Of a stretch of DNA of 64,000 nucleotides, positions 55,301 through 64,000 are shown one piece after another. The notes beneath the pieces are model-generated. The model saw only the letters and a list, made by a program, of their open reading frames with translations. It was not told the origin of the DNA and ran no database searches. Within the stretch, counting starts at the first letter, position 1. Each line of letters starts with the position of its first letter. The DNA is from Stomatohabitans albus (GTDB taxonomy: Bacteria > Actinomycetota > Nitriliruptoria > Euzebyales > Euzebyaceae): NCBI RefSeq assembly GCF_036336025.1, contig NZ_JAYKKE010000002.1, positions 427,364-491,363 of the forward strand. Direction: 5' to 3'. Made by a program: the position numbers and the translations under genes.

Positions 55301-56287
55301 CTACTCCCCCTGAAGTACGACGATTGGTACTTCATTCACTGACGAATCGGGTTCATCAGCCATGGTGGCTGATTCATCTTGACTTGCTTGAACAGCCTTG
55401 CCGAGATTGGATCGGCGAGCCACAAGACCCCGCGGTGCGAAGAGGAAGGAACCAATGACCGCGACTGAAAGGACAACCACAATGACGGGTCCTGTTGGTA
55501 CGCTACCGAGATTGACTGAAAGATAGCAACCAATGGCGGCGCTGATGGCACCAATCGCACCCGAGAGCGACACCATCGAAAACAAATGATTCGTCCATTG
55601 ACGAGCAGCAACCGCAGGCATAATCGCAAAGGCAATCATTAGAATCAGCCCGACCGCCTTCACCCCAATGACCACAGCAACTGTGATGGTTGTCAGCATT
55701 AGTGGGCTAATAATTGAGGCTTTAAACCCCATCATTTCTGCCTGGATAGGATCAAAGGAAAAGAGTTTGAACTCTTTCCACGCAAATGCAGTAACGCTGA
55801 GTGCCAATATCCCAAATACTGCAATAGTGACTAAGTCGTCATTCACAAGGGTGGCTGCATTACCAAAGACGTAGTCGGTGATACCACCACGCTTTGGCAG
55901 ATTCGATCGAATAATGAACCGCATGATAATCATGCCGCCACCGAAGAATAAGGCTAGGCAAATAGCCATCGCAGCATCAATGCCAATACGCGAATCGGCT
56001 GCAATCCAGTTTGCTAACAGGACTGCGAGAGTTGAAGCAATCACCGCACCAATGGTCAACGTCAACATCGAACGGCCATTGACCTGGAGAACTAATGTCG
56101 CAAAGACAAATGACCCCGTTACACCCAAAATCGCAGAGTGACCAATGACGTCTGAGACGAGTGATTGGTGACGGAGGTACAAAAAACTCCCGAGTACACC
56201 AGAGAACACCCCAATCATCATGGACCCAATCAACATGGTCCTAAAGGTGTAGTTAAAAATAAAATCAGTAATGGGGACTTCAAACAT
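55301..56287 (-). CDS. Metal ABC transporter permease (first, TroC-like)
   Basis: A 328-residue ABC-3 family permease with about eight to nine helices. GSFLYLRHQSLVSDVIGHSAILGVTG aligns with the corresponding block of the second permease, and DPIQAEMMGFKASIISPLMLTTITV is the ATPase contact. A long polar C-terminal tail (about 50 residues, with Glu/Asp/Ser) extends into the cytoplasm. The ATG overlaps the ATPase stop as TAATG, a coupled start. It pairs with the second permease to form the channel for manganese, zinc or iron. Confidence 0.9.
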   Translation of the reverse strand: MFEVPITDFIFNYTFRTMLIGSMMIGVFSGVLGSFLYLRHQSLVSDVIGHSAILGVTGSFVFATLVLQVNGRSMLTLTIGAVIASTLAVLLANWIAADSRIGIDAAMAICLALFFGGGMIIMRFIIRSNLPKRGGITDYVFGNAATLVNDDLVTIAVFGILALSVTAFAWKEFKLFSFDPIQAEMMGFKASIISPLMLTTITVAVVIGVKAVGLILMIAFAIMPAVAARQWTNHLFSMVSLSGAIGAISAAIGCYLSVNLGSVPTGPVIVVVLSVAVIGSFLFAPRGLVARRSNLGKAVQASQDESATMADEPDSSVNEVPIVVLQGE

Positions 56288-57054
56288 TATGACCCTTCAT
56301 CAGGGGTTGGGGTAGACGTAATCATGTCTGGTTTAAAGCCATACGCCTCTTGAACAATCTCAGTTGTAAAGGCGGTCTCGAGTGGCCCGGATGCGACCAC
56401 ACGCCCTTGGTTCAGGAGTGTCACGTGTGTACAGAACTCTCGAACCGTTGAGAGGTCATGGTGAACAATGACAATTGTTTTCCCAGCCTCACGAAGTTGG
56501 GTGAGCACCTTGCGGATTGCCCGTTCACTCACCACGTCGACACCAGCAAAGGGTTCATCCATAAAGAACAAGTCAGGATCCTGAGCCAGTATTCGTGCCA
56601 CGAAGGTACGTTGTTTCTGGCCGCCAGAGAGTTCTGAAATTTGGCGGTCAGCAAGGTCAGCGATACCAACCTGATCGAGGGCATCAATGGCACGCTGGCG
56701 TTCCTTTTGCCCGGGCCGACGCCACCACCCTAGGGACCCGTAGGTCCCCATGGTGACAACGTCCAGGACGGTTGTTGGAAAGTCCCAGTCAACTTCCGCA
56801 GCCTGAGGCATATAGCCCACACGCCTCCGAGATTGGTTCAAGGATGAACCAAAAAAGATTGACTGACCATCAAGGCAGGGCACTAGCCCCATAATGGCCT
56901 TCAGCAAGGTCGACTTTCCCGCTCCATTTGGCCCCAAGATGCCCATTACGGCACCGCTGGGAACCTCGATGGAGACGTCATGGAGCACCACCCGATCCCG
57001 GTAGGCAACCGTCAGGTTGTTCGCGGCACATGGGCAGGTGCTTTCTTGTAACAT
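56287..57054 (-). CDS. Metal ABC transporter ATP-binding protein
   Basis: A 255-residue ATPase of the Mn/Zn/Fe uptake family. Walker A is GPNGAGKST, the Q-loop reads GYMPQAAEVDWDFPTTVLDVV (characteristic of MntB/ZnuC-type proteins), the signature is LSGGQKQRT, Walker B is DLFFMDEPFAGVD and the H-loop is VHHDLS. The N-terminal CPCA could bind metal but is probably incidental. It lies 2 bases after the binding-protein gene and overlaps the next permease by 1 base. Confidence 0.92.
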   Translation of the reverse strand: MLQESTCPCAANNLTVAYRDRVVLHDVSIEVPSGAVMGILGPNGAGKSTLLKAIMGLVPCLDGQSIFFGSSLNQSRRRVGYMPQAAEVDWDFPTTVLDVVTMGTYGSLGWWRRPGQKERQRAIDALDQVGIADLADRQISELSGGQKQRTFVARILAQDPDLFFMDEPFAGVDVVSERAIRKVLTQLREAGKTIVIVHHDLSTVREFCTHVTLLNQGRVVASGPLETAFTTEIVQEAYGFKPDMITSTPTPDEGS

Positions 57055-57056
57055 GA

Positions 57057-58103
57057 TTAGCTTTGTCCTAATGCGTCGGCAATGGTTTTGGCGTTGTATT
57101 CAAAGACGCCCAGGTACGTATTGAGCGGAGATTCCTCACCAAGTGAGTCGGCAAAGAGTTCCTTGTCGGAGACCTCAACTTCGCCACCCTTGGCACGCAC
57201 AGCTTCCTTCAAGTGGTTGATCGCGTCTGGGTTCTTAAGATTGTCCTGGAAGATGACAGGAATTTTCTTCTCAGCAATTAGACCTGCCAACTCATCGAGG
57301 TCAGCCGCAGAGATTTCAGATTCAGAAGACACGAAGTCGGTAGCGTGAATTTCGATGTTGTAGGTCTTACCGAAGTAGTTGAATGCATCGTGACCAGTGA
57401 TCAAAATACGACGCTCAGCCGGAATAGCCTCTAAGACCTTGCCGGCTTCCTCTTTCGCCATATCAATCTTTTCGTTGTACGCCTTAGCATTGGCTTCGTA
57501 TGTCGAGGCGTTTGCCGTGTCGATTTCGCCTAATTTCTTGGCTGTCGCATCAACTACAATCTTCCAGTTATCAGGTGAGTTCCAGACGTGCGGGTCAAAG
57601 CCTTCAACCTTGCCGTCCTCTTCCCAGGGCAACAGGTCTGTTTCCGGAATGGCTTCAGCTGCAGCGACTTGCTTTTCACCAAGTTTGTCAAGCTGATCAC
57701 GCATCTTGTGTTCCATGTCGTGGCTCGTCCACACGACGACGTCAGCACTGTTTAACTTTTCAGTGTCCTGAGTCGTAAGTTCTTGCGTGTGTGGGTCACC
57801 ACCGGGGCCAACAAGGACCGTCACATCGGCATCGGGCGCAATTTGACGCACTGCATCGCCGAGGTACCCGGTCGTCGCAACAACATTCAGTGCGCCGCTC
57901 TCACTGGTTGTTGCTGCGGTGCTCTCGCTCGAGGCACTTTCGGTTGTAGCTGCAGCGGTTTCAGATGAATCAGCTGACTCACTTGACGTGCTTGACTGGC
58001 CACTTTGGGCACAGGCAGCCAAGCTCAGTGCCAAGGTGGCAGCAGCAGCAAGGTTCAGTAGTTTTTTTCCTACGGGGATCAAGGGAGGAATCCTTTCAAT
58101 CAT
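57057..58103 (-). CDS. Metal-binding lipoprotein of ABC transporter (TroA-like)
   Basis: A 348-residue substrate-binding lipoprotein. The signal peptide ends in LAAC (lipidated C31), followed by a Ser/Thr/Ala/Glu-rich tether to residue about 70. Candidate metal ligands are His in GGDPHTQ, His in FDPHVWNSP, His in ITGHDAFNYFG and Asp in IFQDN, the His3-Asp set of TroA-type proteins. There is no His-rich loop, so a ZnuA-type zinc binder is less likely; manganese, iron or zinc all remain possible. AGGA is about 6 bases before the ATG. It begins the four-gene operon and has a DtxR-type box 27 bases upstream. Confidence 0.9.
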   Translation of the reverse strand: MIERIPPLIPVGKKLLNLAAAATLALSLAACAQSGQSSTSSESADSSETAAATTESASSESTAATTSESGALNVVATTGYLGDAVRQIAPDADVTVLVGPGGDPHTQELTTQDTEKLNSADVVVWTSHDMEHKMRDQLDKLGEKQVAAAEAIPETDLLPWEEDGKVEGFDPHVWNSPDNWKIVVDATAKKLGEIDTANASTYEANAKAYNEKIDMAKEEAGKVLEAIPAERRILITGHDAFNYFGKTYNIEIHATDFVSSESEISAADLDELAGLIAEKKIPVIFQDNLKNPDAINHLKEAVRAKGGEVEVSDKELFADSLGEESPLNTYLGVFEYNAKTIADALGQS

Positions 58104-58129
58104 TTACTTTCCTACGCGGACAACCGCGG

Positions 58130-58165
58130 TTAAGTAAACCTTACCCCCCAGGAGAATACAAGCAA
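58130..58165 (-). promoter_or_regulatory. Probable DtxR/MntR-type box over the metal ABC promoter
   Basis: Bases 58130-58148 (TTAAGTAAACCTTACCCCC) match the DtxR/IdeR consensus TWAGGTWAGSCTWACCTWA at 14 of 19 positions by hand. On the minus strand it overlaps a -10 like TAAGGT (58143-58138) with a -35 like TTGCTT (58165-58160), 16 bases apart. A metal-loaded repressor here would shut off the transporter when metal is sufficient. Confidence 0.55.
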
Positions 58166-58371
58166 ATCTTCGAAGGACCCCGTTAGCACCTTGGCTGTTC
58201 AGGCATATAAAACTGACGAATTGAGGCCAAAAGGCCTAATTGCATGCGATTTTGCGCATATTAAAAAAATAAGATTTTTTTGGAATCCGGCTACTCAGCG
58301 CAACCTATTGCCGTGTTTCACGCACAGGGTCGCCCGACCAGTTAACGATAGAAACTAGGCATTCACACACC
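58166..58371. other. Intergenic region, AT-rich
   Basis: Holds a short AGGCC/GGCCT stem at about 58224-58237 and an A7...T7 segment around 58263-58281, which might form the mRNA end of the lipoprotein-uvrB transcript on the minus strand. No ORF with a ribosome binding site is convincing. Confidence 0.35.
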
Positions 58372-59403
58372 CTACGTACCATCGGTATCGGCTCCACCTC
58401 CGCTGCCAGGGCTAGGAGCTTCAGGAAGCGGCTTGGGGTCACTACTCGGCTTTGTAGTTGGATTCGTAGATGGCGTCGTTGGCCTCGGACTGGGTACTCC
58501 GGTTCCCGTTGGACTTGGATTCGGGTTGCTTGGTGATGACTCAGACGGACGAGTACTGGGGCGCGTCGTGGGCGTTGGTGGCGATGAGGGTGATGGTGAT
58601 GGAGCCTGACTGGGTTGCTGAGGCGATGTCGGCCGCACAATTGGCCGTCCAGTCGCTTGAATCGGCGGCAAGACGATGGGTGCCGATGGCCGACTGGGCT
58701 GTTGGACAGGAGGTTGAAGGGGCGGAAGCTGAGGTGGTTGTTGTGGGTACGGTGGCAGGGCACCAGGCGGGTAGGGTGTGTAGGTGGGAACACCCTGTTG
58801 GGGAACATCCGGAATATCTTCCAATATGGGGTCTTGTCCAGGTGAAACAATATCCACGGTTTTAATAGGTTCACATAGCACTAGGTTGCGAACGCTATTC
58901 CCTAAAACTTGAAAATGCATTCTCGTCTGGTGCGAAGATGACAAAAAATAGTCTCCTGTCAATTCTTGCTGCACGACTATCACAAAGATGTCATCACCAA
59001 GAATCTGACCTGCCCGCGGCCCCACAGACATCATCCACGCCGGGTCACGGCGAAGGGTTTCCCATTGGGGCGTAATCAACTCACGGACATGTTCTTCTGG
59101 GTTTTGGCCAAACCAACGGTTCTTACAAGACTCAGGAGTAGCACCTAGACCGGCCAAGTTATGTTCAACAAGAAATGCCACGCCATCATCCGTTCCACGG
59201 TCAAAGGCGGATGAGCGTTGGTCAAAATACGTCTCCAATAACGCACGCTCATACTCAAGCGGGGCAAGCCATGCCTGGGGATCGTTGGGGAACGGAGTAC
59301 CCGTTTCTTTGGGGGCAATCTGTTGGGTTGTTGGCGCTGTACAAGCAGCAAGTGCCACCATACCGATAGCAGCGACTAAGCATGTATTAGATAAAGGGGT
59401 CAC
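58372..59403 (-). CDS. Proline-rich lipoprotein of unknown function
   Basis: A 343-residue predicted lipoprotein; the signal peptide ends in LAAC with C21 lipidated. Residues about 40-190 form a globular domain ([39 protein letters not shown], two further cysteines) that I do not recognise. From about residue 205 to the end the chain is dominated by Pro, Ser and Thr ([27 protein letters not shown]), a wall-spanning type of tail. The ATG overlaps the uvrB stop by 4 bases, an odd coupling of a surface protein to a repair enzyme. Confidence 0.7.
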   Translation of the reverse strand: MTPLSNTCLVAAIGMVALAACTAPTTQQIAPKETGTPFPNDPQAWLAPLEYERALLETYFDQRSSAFDRGTDDGVAFLVEHNLAGLGATPESCKNRWFGQNPEEHVRELITPQWETLRRDPAWMMSVGPRAGQILGDDIFVIVVQQELTGDYFLSSSHQTRMHFQVLGNSVRNLVLCEPIKTVDIVSPGQDPILEDIPDVPQQGVPTYTPYPPGALPPYPQQPPQLPPLQPPVQQPSRPSAPIVLPPIQATGRPIVRPTSPQQPSQAPSPSPSSPPTPTTRPSTRPSESSPSNPNPSPTGTGVPSPRPTTPSTNPTTKPSSDPKPLPEAPSPGSGGGADTDGT

Positions 59404-61436
59404 GATTGAGCTTCCAGTACAGCGCGAAGGTTTGATCTGAGCTCACCAATTTCATCTCTCAGTTTGGCAGCCAACTCAAACTTTAATTCAGATGCAGCAG
59501 CATTCATTTCATCAGTTAATCCATCAATCATCTGCTGGATTTCAGCGGCACCTTTATTTCCGATACTAGTACGAGGCGTGGCATTGCTGGCGTCAATAGC
59601 AACATATACCTCCCCAGCTTGTTCAGCCCGAGTTTGTGCAATGATGTCACCCACCCGCTTTTGAATGGTTGTAGGAGTGATGTCATTCGCTTCGTTATAG
59701 GCCATCTGCAAGGTACGACGGCGTTCAGTTTCATCAAGAGCTGCCCGCATTGAATCCGTTATCTTGTCCGCATACATAATGACCGCGCCATGTGCGTTGC
59801 GAGCCGCACGTCCAATGGTTTGGATCAGGGATGTCGTTGACCGCAAAAATCCTTCCTTATCCGCATCCAAAATGGCAACTAATGACACCTCTGGAAGGTC
59901 AAGTCCCTCACGTAATAAGTTAATACCGACAAGCACATCAAAGACGCCGGTACGTAATTCACGCAATATCTCAATCCGTTCAACCGTGTCAATGTCAGAG
60001 TGTAAGTACCGTACCTTGATGCCGGCTTTGGCAAGATAGTCCGTAAGATCTTCAGCCATTTTTTTAGTCAATGTCGTGACTAAAACCCGTTCATTAGCAG
60101 CTGTACGGAGGCGGATTTCTTCGATGAGGTCATCAATTTGTCCTGTTGTCGGGCGAACCTCGACGGCAGGATCAACTAAACCTGTTGGGCGAATTACAAG
60201 TTCGGCAACGGTGTCTGACACTTCTAATTCAAAGGGTCCAGGTGTTGCGCTTACATGGACAACTTGATTCACCTTATGTCTAAACTCATCGAACGATAAG
60301 GGTCGATTATCTATTGCTGATGGAAGACGGAAACCGTGTTCGACCAACGTATCCTTCCGGCTCCTATCACCGGCTTGCTGCCCACCAATTTGAGGATTAG
60401 TTACGTGGCTTTCGTCAATGATGACGAGAAAATCATCTGGAAAATAGTCAAGTAATGTAAAGGGTGTCTCCCCTGGTTTGCGTCCATCAAGATGACGAGA
60501 ATAATTCTCGATACCTTTACACATCCCAATTTCACGAAGCATCTCTAAATCATGGTTGGTTCGCATCCGCAACCGTTGGGCCTCTAACAATTTTTGTTCT
60601 CGTTCAAAGAACCCTAAGCGATCTTCGAGCTCTTCTTCTATCCCATGTATTGCACGGATAAGGCTCTCCCCAGCAGAGAGATAGTGCGTGTTGGGGAAAA
60701 TATTAACCTGGTCGAACTCTCCAAGAATCTCCCCTGTTAGTGGGTTGACCTTAAGAATCCGTTCAACTTCATCTCCAAAAAACTCAAGCCGCCAGGTTGT
60801 TTCACCTTCAGCACTAATGACATCTAACGTGTCTCCACGCACCCGGAAGGTTCCACGCACATGGGCGATGTCATTGCGGGAATATTGCAACTCCACTAAC
60901 CGACGCATCGCCGTTTCTATTTCCAGTTGCATGCCGGTATGCACCATCAGATGGTATTGCTCATAGAGTTCAGGAGATCCCAACCCATAAATACAGCTAA
61001 CGGAGGCAACGATTAGAACATCGTTGCGCGTCATAAGTCCCATTGTGGCTTGATGGCGCAAACGTTCTATCTCATCATTAACCGAAGAATCCTTTTCTAT
61101 GAATGTGTCGCTACTCACCACATAGGCTTCAGGTTGATAGTAATCGTAATAGGACACAAAATACTCAACCGCATTATTGGGGAAGAACTCACGGAACTCA
61201 TTGACAAGCTGGGCAGCAAGGGTTTTATTGTGCGCCAAAACAAGGGTGGGTCGCTGGACAGCTTGCACGATGTTGGCCATTGTGTAGGTCTTTCCAGAGC
61301 CGGTTACCCCGAGCATCGTGACATCGGACTCACCCCGATTCAGTGCTTCAACTACCGTCTGGATAGCTTGAGGTTGATCACCTGCCGGAGCGAACTCGCT
61401 GACCAATTCAAAGCGGCCTTCACGTCGTAATGCCAT
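59400..61436 (-). CDS. uvrB: UvrABC system protein B
   Basis: A 678-residue helicase-like damage verification subunit of nucleotide excision repair. Walker A is GVTGSGKT (43-50). The beta-hairpin that probes the DNA is [13 protein letters not shown], and [10 protein letters not shown] and [12 protein letters not shown] are the helicase DE-H and motif VI equivalents. The C-terminal UVR domain ([30 protein letters not shown]), which recruits UvrC, is present. Length is normal. It is transcribed minus and divergent from cheA, with a 111-base gap. It overlaps the downstream lipoprotein gene by 4 bases. Confidence 0.97.
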   Translation of the reverse strand: MALRREGRFELVSEFAPAGDQPQAIQTVVEALNRGESDVTMLGVTGSGKTYTMANIVQAVQRPTLVLAHNKTLAAQLVNEFREFFPNNAVEYFVSYYDYYQPEAYVVSSDTFIEKDSSVNDEIERLRHQATMGLMTRNDVLIVASVSCIYGLGSPELYEQYHLMVHTGMQLEIETAMRRLVELQYSRNDIAHVRGTFRVRGDTLDVISAEGETTWRLEFFGDEVERILKVNPLTGEILGEFDQVNIFPNTHYLSAGESLIRAIHGIEEELEDRLGFFEREQKLLEAQRLRMRTNHDLEMLREIGMCKGIENYSRHLDGRKPGETPFTLLDYFPDDFLVIIDESHVTNPQIGGQQAGDRSRKDTLVEHGFRLPSAIDNRPLSFDEFRHKVNQVVHVSATPGPFELEVSDTVAELVIRPTGLVDPAVEVRPTTGQIDDLIEEIRLRTAANERVLVTTLTKKMAEDLTDYLAKAGIKVRYLHSDIDTVERIEILRELRTGVFDVLVGINLLREGLDLPEVSLVAILDADKEGFLRSTTSLIQTIGRAARNAHGAVIMYADKITDSMRAALDETERRRTLQMAYNEANDITPTTIQKRVGDIIAQTRAEQAGEVYVAIDASNATPRTSIGNKGAAEIQQMIDGLTDEMNAAASELKFELAAKLRDEIGELRSNLRAVLEAQS

Positions 61437-61547
61437 GTTCTCAGTATGCCCGCCCTTGCAAGTTAGTGATCGTTTTTATCAAGTTTTCAACCCCAGGGCC
61501 GATGGAGTAGCGCAACGACTACACGCGCGTATTCCTAAGGACATGCC

Positions 61548-63941
61548 TTGGACGAGATGCAAGAAATTATTGATGAGTTCATTGTTGAAACGGTTGAAAA
61601 CCTCGACCGTCTAGACAGCCTTTTTGTAAGCCTTGAAAGCGATCCACACAATGTGGATATTCTGGCCAACATCTTTAGAGATGTTCATACCATTAAAGGA
61701 ACAAGCGGTTTTCTAGGCTTTAATAAACTGGAGCGAGTCGCTCACGTAGGTGAAAACCTGTTGAGCAAGCTCCGTGATGGTGAACTCGTATTAACCGCAA
61801 ACCGTACAACCGTACTTTTGCATATGGTTGATGCCATTCGTGAAATCATCACCTCCATCGAACAAACACAGGGTGAAGGCAACGGTAACTACGAACGTTT
61901 GGTCGAAGAGCTTACCCGTGCTGTAACTGATGATGAAGCCGCACCATCGAAAGCCCCAGCGACACCATCAGCGCCTACGCCTGCGCCCGTTACTCCCCCA
62001 GCTGAATCTTCCACAGAACCGGCACCAGTGGATACGGATAATACTGCGTCTGCTCTCCAATCCACATCTCCTGATGGCACCGACGTGGCACCTGATGGCA
62101 CTGCTGATTCATCATCTGATGCGGGGACGACATTAGACGCTGCGGGTCGCAAGCCATTGGACCAACAGGCGATTGATCCGTCATTATTTATGATGACCCC
62201 TCCGGTCAGCGAGAAGGTTGAAGAGCCTGCTCCTCAACAAGAGCAAAAAATAAGTCGATCTGCGGCAGATTCATCTATCCGTGTTGATGTTGATTTACTT
62301 GACGATCTCATGAACCTGGTTGGCGAGCTTGTGCTGGCTCGTAACCAGATTTTGCAGTATCAACTTGATACCCAAGACGCATCCCTTCAAGATACTTCTC
62401 AGCGGTTAAACCTGATCACGACTGAGCTGCAAGAGGGGGTAATGAAAACCCGTATGCAGCCAATCGGTAACGTCTTTTCTAAGTTCCCACGTGTGGTCCG
62501 TGACATCGCCCGTGACTTGGGCAAACAAGTGGACATTGTGATGGAAGGTCGAGAGACCGAACTTGATAAAACGATTATCGAGGCGATTAAAGACCCCTTG
62601 ACCCACATGGTTCGCAATTCGGTTGACCATGGCATCGAACACCCAGAAATCCGTTCATTCCTAGGTAAACCCATTTCAGGAACACTGAAACTGCGCGCCT
62701 TTCATGAAGGTGGCCAGGTTAATATCGAGATTGAGGATGATGGTGCTGGAATTGATCCTCAACGGATCAAGCGGATTGCAATCGAAAAAAATGTGCTGAG
62801 TGCTAGTGAGGCTCAGTTACGTTCAGATCGTGAACTCATTAACCTTATTTTCCATCCAGGGTTCTCTACCGCTGAAAAAGTAACCAACGTATCCGGTCGC
62901 GGTGTGGGCATGGACGTGGTTCGTACCTCCATTGAGAGCATTGGTGGATCTATTGAAGTGATCAGTGAGCTCAATAAGGGCTCCACGATGCGCATCAAGA
63001 TTCCACTGACTCTGGCCATTATTCCCGCTCTGATGGTTGAATCTCAGGGCGAACGATACGCCATTCCTCAAGTATCTCTCGTTGAATTAGTACGTCTTGA
63101 AGAAGCGTCTAAAGACATTGAGATGATTAACGGCACTCCGGTTTATCGCTTACGCGGCCGACTCCTCCCCCTGGTCTACCTTGACGAGCTTTTGGGTACA
63201 TCAAGCGACGCACCTCAACAGTCAGGGAATGAAGATGGCAGCGTCAATATCGTCGTCCTTCAAGCCGAAAACACCAACTTTGGGCTCGTGGTTGAAACGG
63301 TTAACGACACTGCGGAAATCGTAGTTAAACCACTGGGTGAAGTACTTAAGGAAATCCCGGTCTATGCCGGTGCAATGGTGATGGGTGATGGTGTCGTTGC
63401 CCTCATTCTTGATGTCCTCGGTGTTGCCCAGCAAGCAGGCATCAATAGTAAGAGCGATGCATTAGGGGAAGTTGAAGAACCCACTTCAACTGATAAAGAA
63501 GCCGAACCATTACTACTCTTCCGGTTAGGTGACGACCCCCATGCGTTGATGGGTCGGATGGCGGTACCGCTGCGACAGGTCGCTCGTTTAGAAGAGATTG
63601 ATGCTTCGAGAATCGAATACGCTTCCGGTAAACCAGTCGTCCAATATCGTGGACACATCTTGCCCCTTGTTTGGTTAGGTGAAACGCTTGGATTAGGCGC
63701 AAACCGTCAACTCGAGACCGTACAAGTGATTGTCTATGAGCGCGATGACAACCAAATAGGTTTCATTGTTGATGCCATTAGTGATGTCGTCAATGAGGTC
63801 CTGGACATCGAACGACCGAGCGACATTCTAGGAGTACGCGGTTCGGCCGTTATTAATGGCATTGTCACCGATGTCCTTGATGTTGACGCAGTCATCGCAG
63901 TTGAGGCACCTGACCTTCTCCAGTCATCAGCAAGCGCATAG
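61548..63941 (+). CDS. cheA: Chemotaxis histidine kinase CheA with two CheW-like domains
   Basis: A 797-residue CheA. I use the TTG at 61548 because AAGGA lies about 6 bases upstream; the ATG at 61557 is an alternative. The HPt domain (residues 1-105) has phosphorylated H47 in VHTIKGTSGFLG. A Pro/Ala/Ser/Thr/Asp-rich linker (about 125-235) follows, with no obvious CheY-binding P2 domain. Then come the dimerisation helices (DLLDDLMNLVGELVLARNQ), the ATPase domain (HMVRNSVDHGIEHP, EDDGAGID, GRGVGMDVV), and two CheW-type domains (about 490-625 and 655-790). A CheW gene follows 8 bases later. No receptor or flagellar gene is visible. Confidence 0.94.
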   Translation: MDEMQEIIDEFIVETVENLDRLDSLFVSLESDPHNVDILANIFRDVHTIKGTSGFLGFNKLERVAHVGENLLSKLRDGELVLTANRTTVLLHMVDAIREIITSIEQTQGEGNGNYERLVEELTRAVTDDEAAPSKAPATPSAPTPAPVTPPAESSTEPAPVDTDNTASALQSTSPDGTDVAPDGTADSSSDAGTTLDAAGRKPLDQQAIDPSLFMMTPPVSEKVEEPAPQQEQKISRSAADSSIRVDVDLLDDLMNLVGELVLARNQILQYQLDTQDASLQDTSQRLNLITTELQEGVMKTRMQPIGNVFSKFPRVVRDIARDLGKQVDIVMEGRETELDKTIIEAIKDPLTHMVRNSVDHGIEHPEIRSFLGKPISGTLKLRAFHEGGQVNIEIEDDGAGIDPQRIKRIAIEKNVLSASEAQLRSDRELINLIFHPGFSTAEKVTNVSGRGVGMDVVRTSIESIGGSIEVISELNKGSTMRIKIPLTLAIIPALMVESQGERYAIPQVSLVELVRLEEASKDIEMINGTPVYRLRGRLLPLVYLDELLGTSSDAPQQSGNEDGSVNIVVLQAENTNFGLVVETVNDTAEIVVKPLGEVLKEIPVYAGAMVMGDGVVALILDVLGVAQQAGINSKSDALGEVEEPTSTDKEAEPLLLFRLGDDPHALMGRMAVPLRQVARLEEIDASRIEYASGKPVVQYRGHILPLVWLGETLGLGANRQLETVQVIVYERDDNQIGFIVDAISDVVNEVLDIERPSDILGVRGSAVINGIVTDVLDVDAVIAVEAPDLLQSSASA

Positions 63942-63949
63942 GAATAGAT

Positions 63950-64000
63950 ATGGCCGTTTTTACTACCTCAGAAACCCGACAACTCTGCACGTTCTATGTG
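63950..64000 (+). CDS. cheW: CheW, start of gene (partial)
   Basis: Seventeen codons from an ATG at 63950 with AGGAA upstream: MAVFTTSETRQLCTFYV. The QLCTFYV stretch matches the first beta strand of CheW adaptors, and the position directly after cheA (8-base gap) fits. CheW links receptors to CheA. The gene continues beyond the window, so length and integrity cannot be judged. Confidence 0.7.
   Translation, partial: MAVFTTSETRQLCTFYV

Noticed and set aside
58470-58800. Low-complexity repeat-like DNA and long antisense frames
   Set aside because: They arise from the Pro/Ser/Thr-rich tail of the lipoprotein gene; no conserved repeat unit exists.
1-64000. rRNA, tRNA and CRISPR arrays
   Set aside because: All intergenic gaps were read; none shows a cloverleaf, rRNA core sequence or regularly spaced repeats.

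Overview
The window reads as chromosome from a bacterium of moderate GC content, most likely a deep-branching actinobacterium. Evidence: a GlgE-type maltosyltransferase with a maltokinase domain, an actinobacterial-type alpha-glucan phosphorylase, several GTG/TTG starts, and almost no intrinsic terminators with T-runs. The lineage call is inference. No rRNA, tRNA, CRISPR array, transposase, integrase or phage gene was seen.

Layout. 1-4.2 kb: end of xseA, then xseB, a degenerate CtaA/COX15-like membrane protein, an amidohydrolase and two PRC-barrel proteins; the last three continue the glyA operon on the minus strand. 5.8-12.3 kb: a plus-strand run of a nitronate monooxygenase-like flavoprotein, metA and hrpA. 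12.6-15.1 kb: two small membrane proteins sharing an acidic tail, then prfC. 15.2-28 kb: an alpha-glucan region with glgP, glgE, a maltokinase-branching enzyme fusion and glgX, interrupted by ilvE and a DUF368 membrane protein. 28-34 kb: a PlsC-like acyltransferase, an M13 metallopeptidase, leuS and a DUF6882-like protein. 34.4-39.1 kb: a 2-oxoacid:ferredoxin oxidoreductase operon (porG, porA, porB and a GltD-like/ferredoxin fusion). 39.2-43.3 kb: dnaE and a flavodoxin. 43.4-58.1 kb: about 15 kb of transport genes. 58.4-64 kb: a proline-rich lipoprotein, uvrB, cheA and the first 17 codons of cheW.

The glucan genes form a coherent route. The maltokinase domain makes maltose-1-phosphate, GlgE polymerises it, the GlgB domain branches it, and GlgX and GlgP degrade the product. 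The kinase and branching enzyme are one polypeptide, with a canonical internal ribosome binding site in the linker that could also yield GlgB alone. No trehalose synthase, glgA or glgC is visible here.

The most unusual part is 43.4-54.3 kb. It holds a heterodimeric ABC pair resembling siderophore importers, a double-ATPase ECF protein, a flavoprotein fusing a phytoene-desaturase/CrtISO-like domain to a ferredoxin-reductase domain, a divergent TetR regulator with an 18-bp perfect inverted repeat between them, one EcfT and three paralogous S components of very different GC content. A TroABCD-like metal ABC operon with a DtxR-type box lies directly upstream. I read the whole as a metal or metal-chelate acquisition island; the substrate is unknown.
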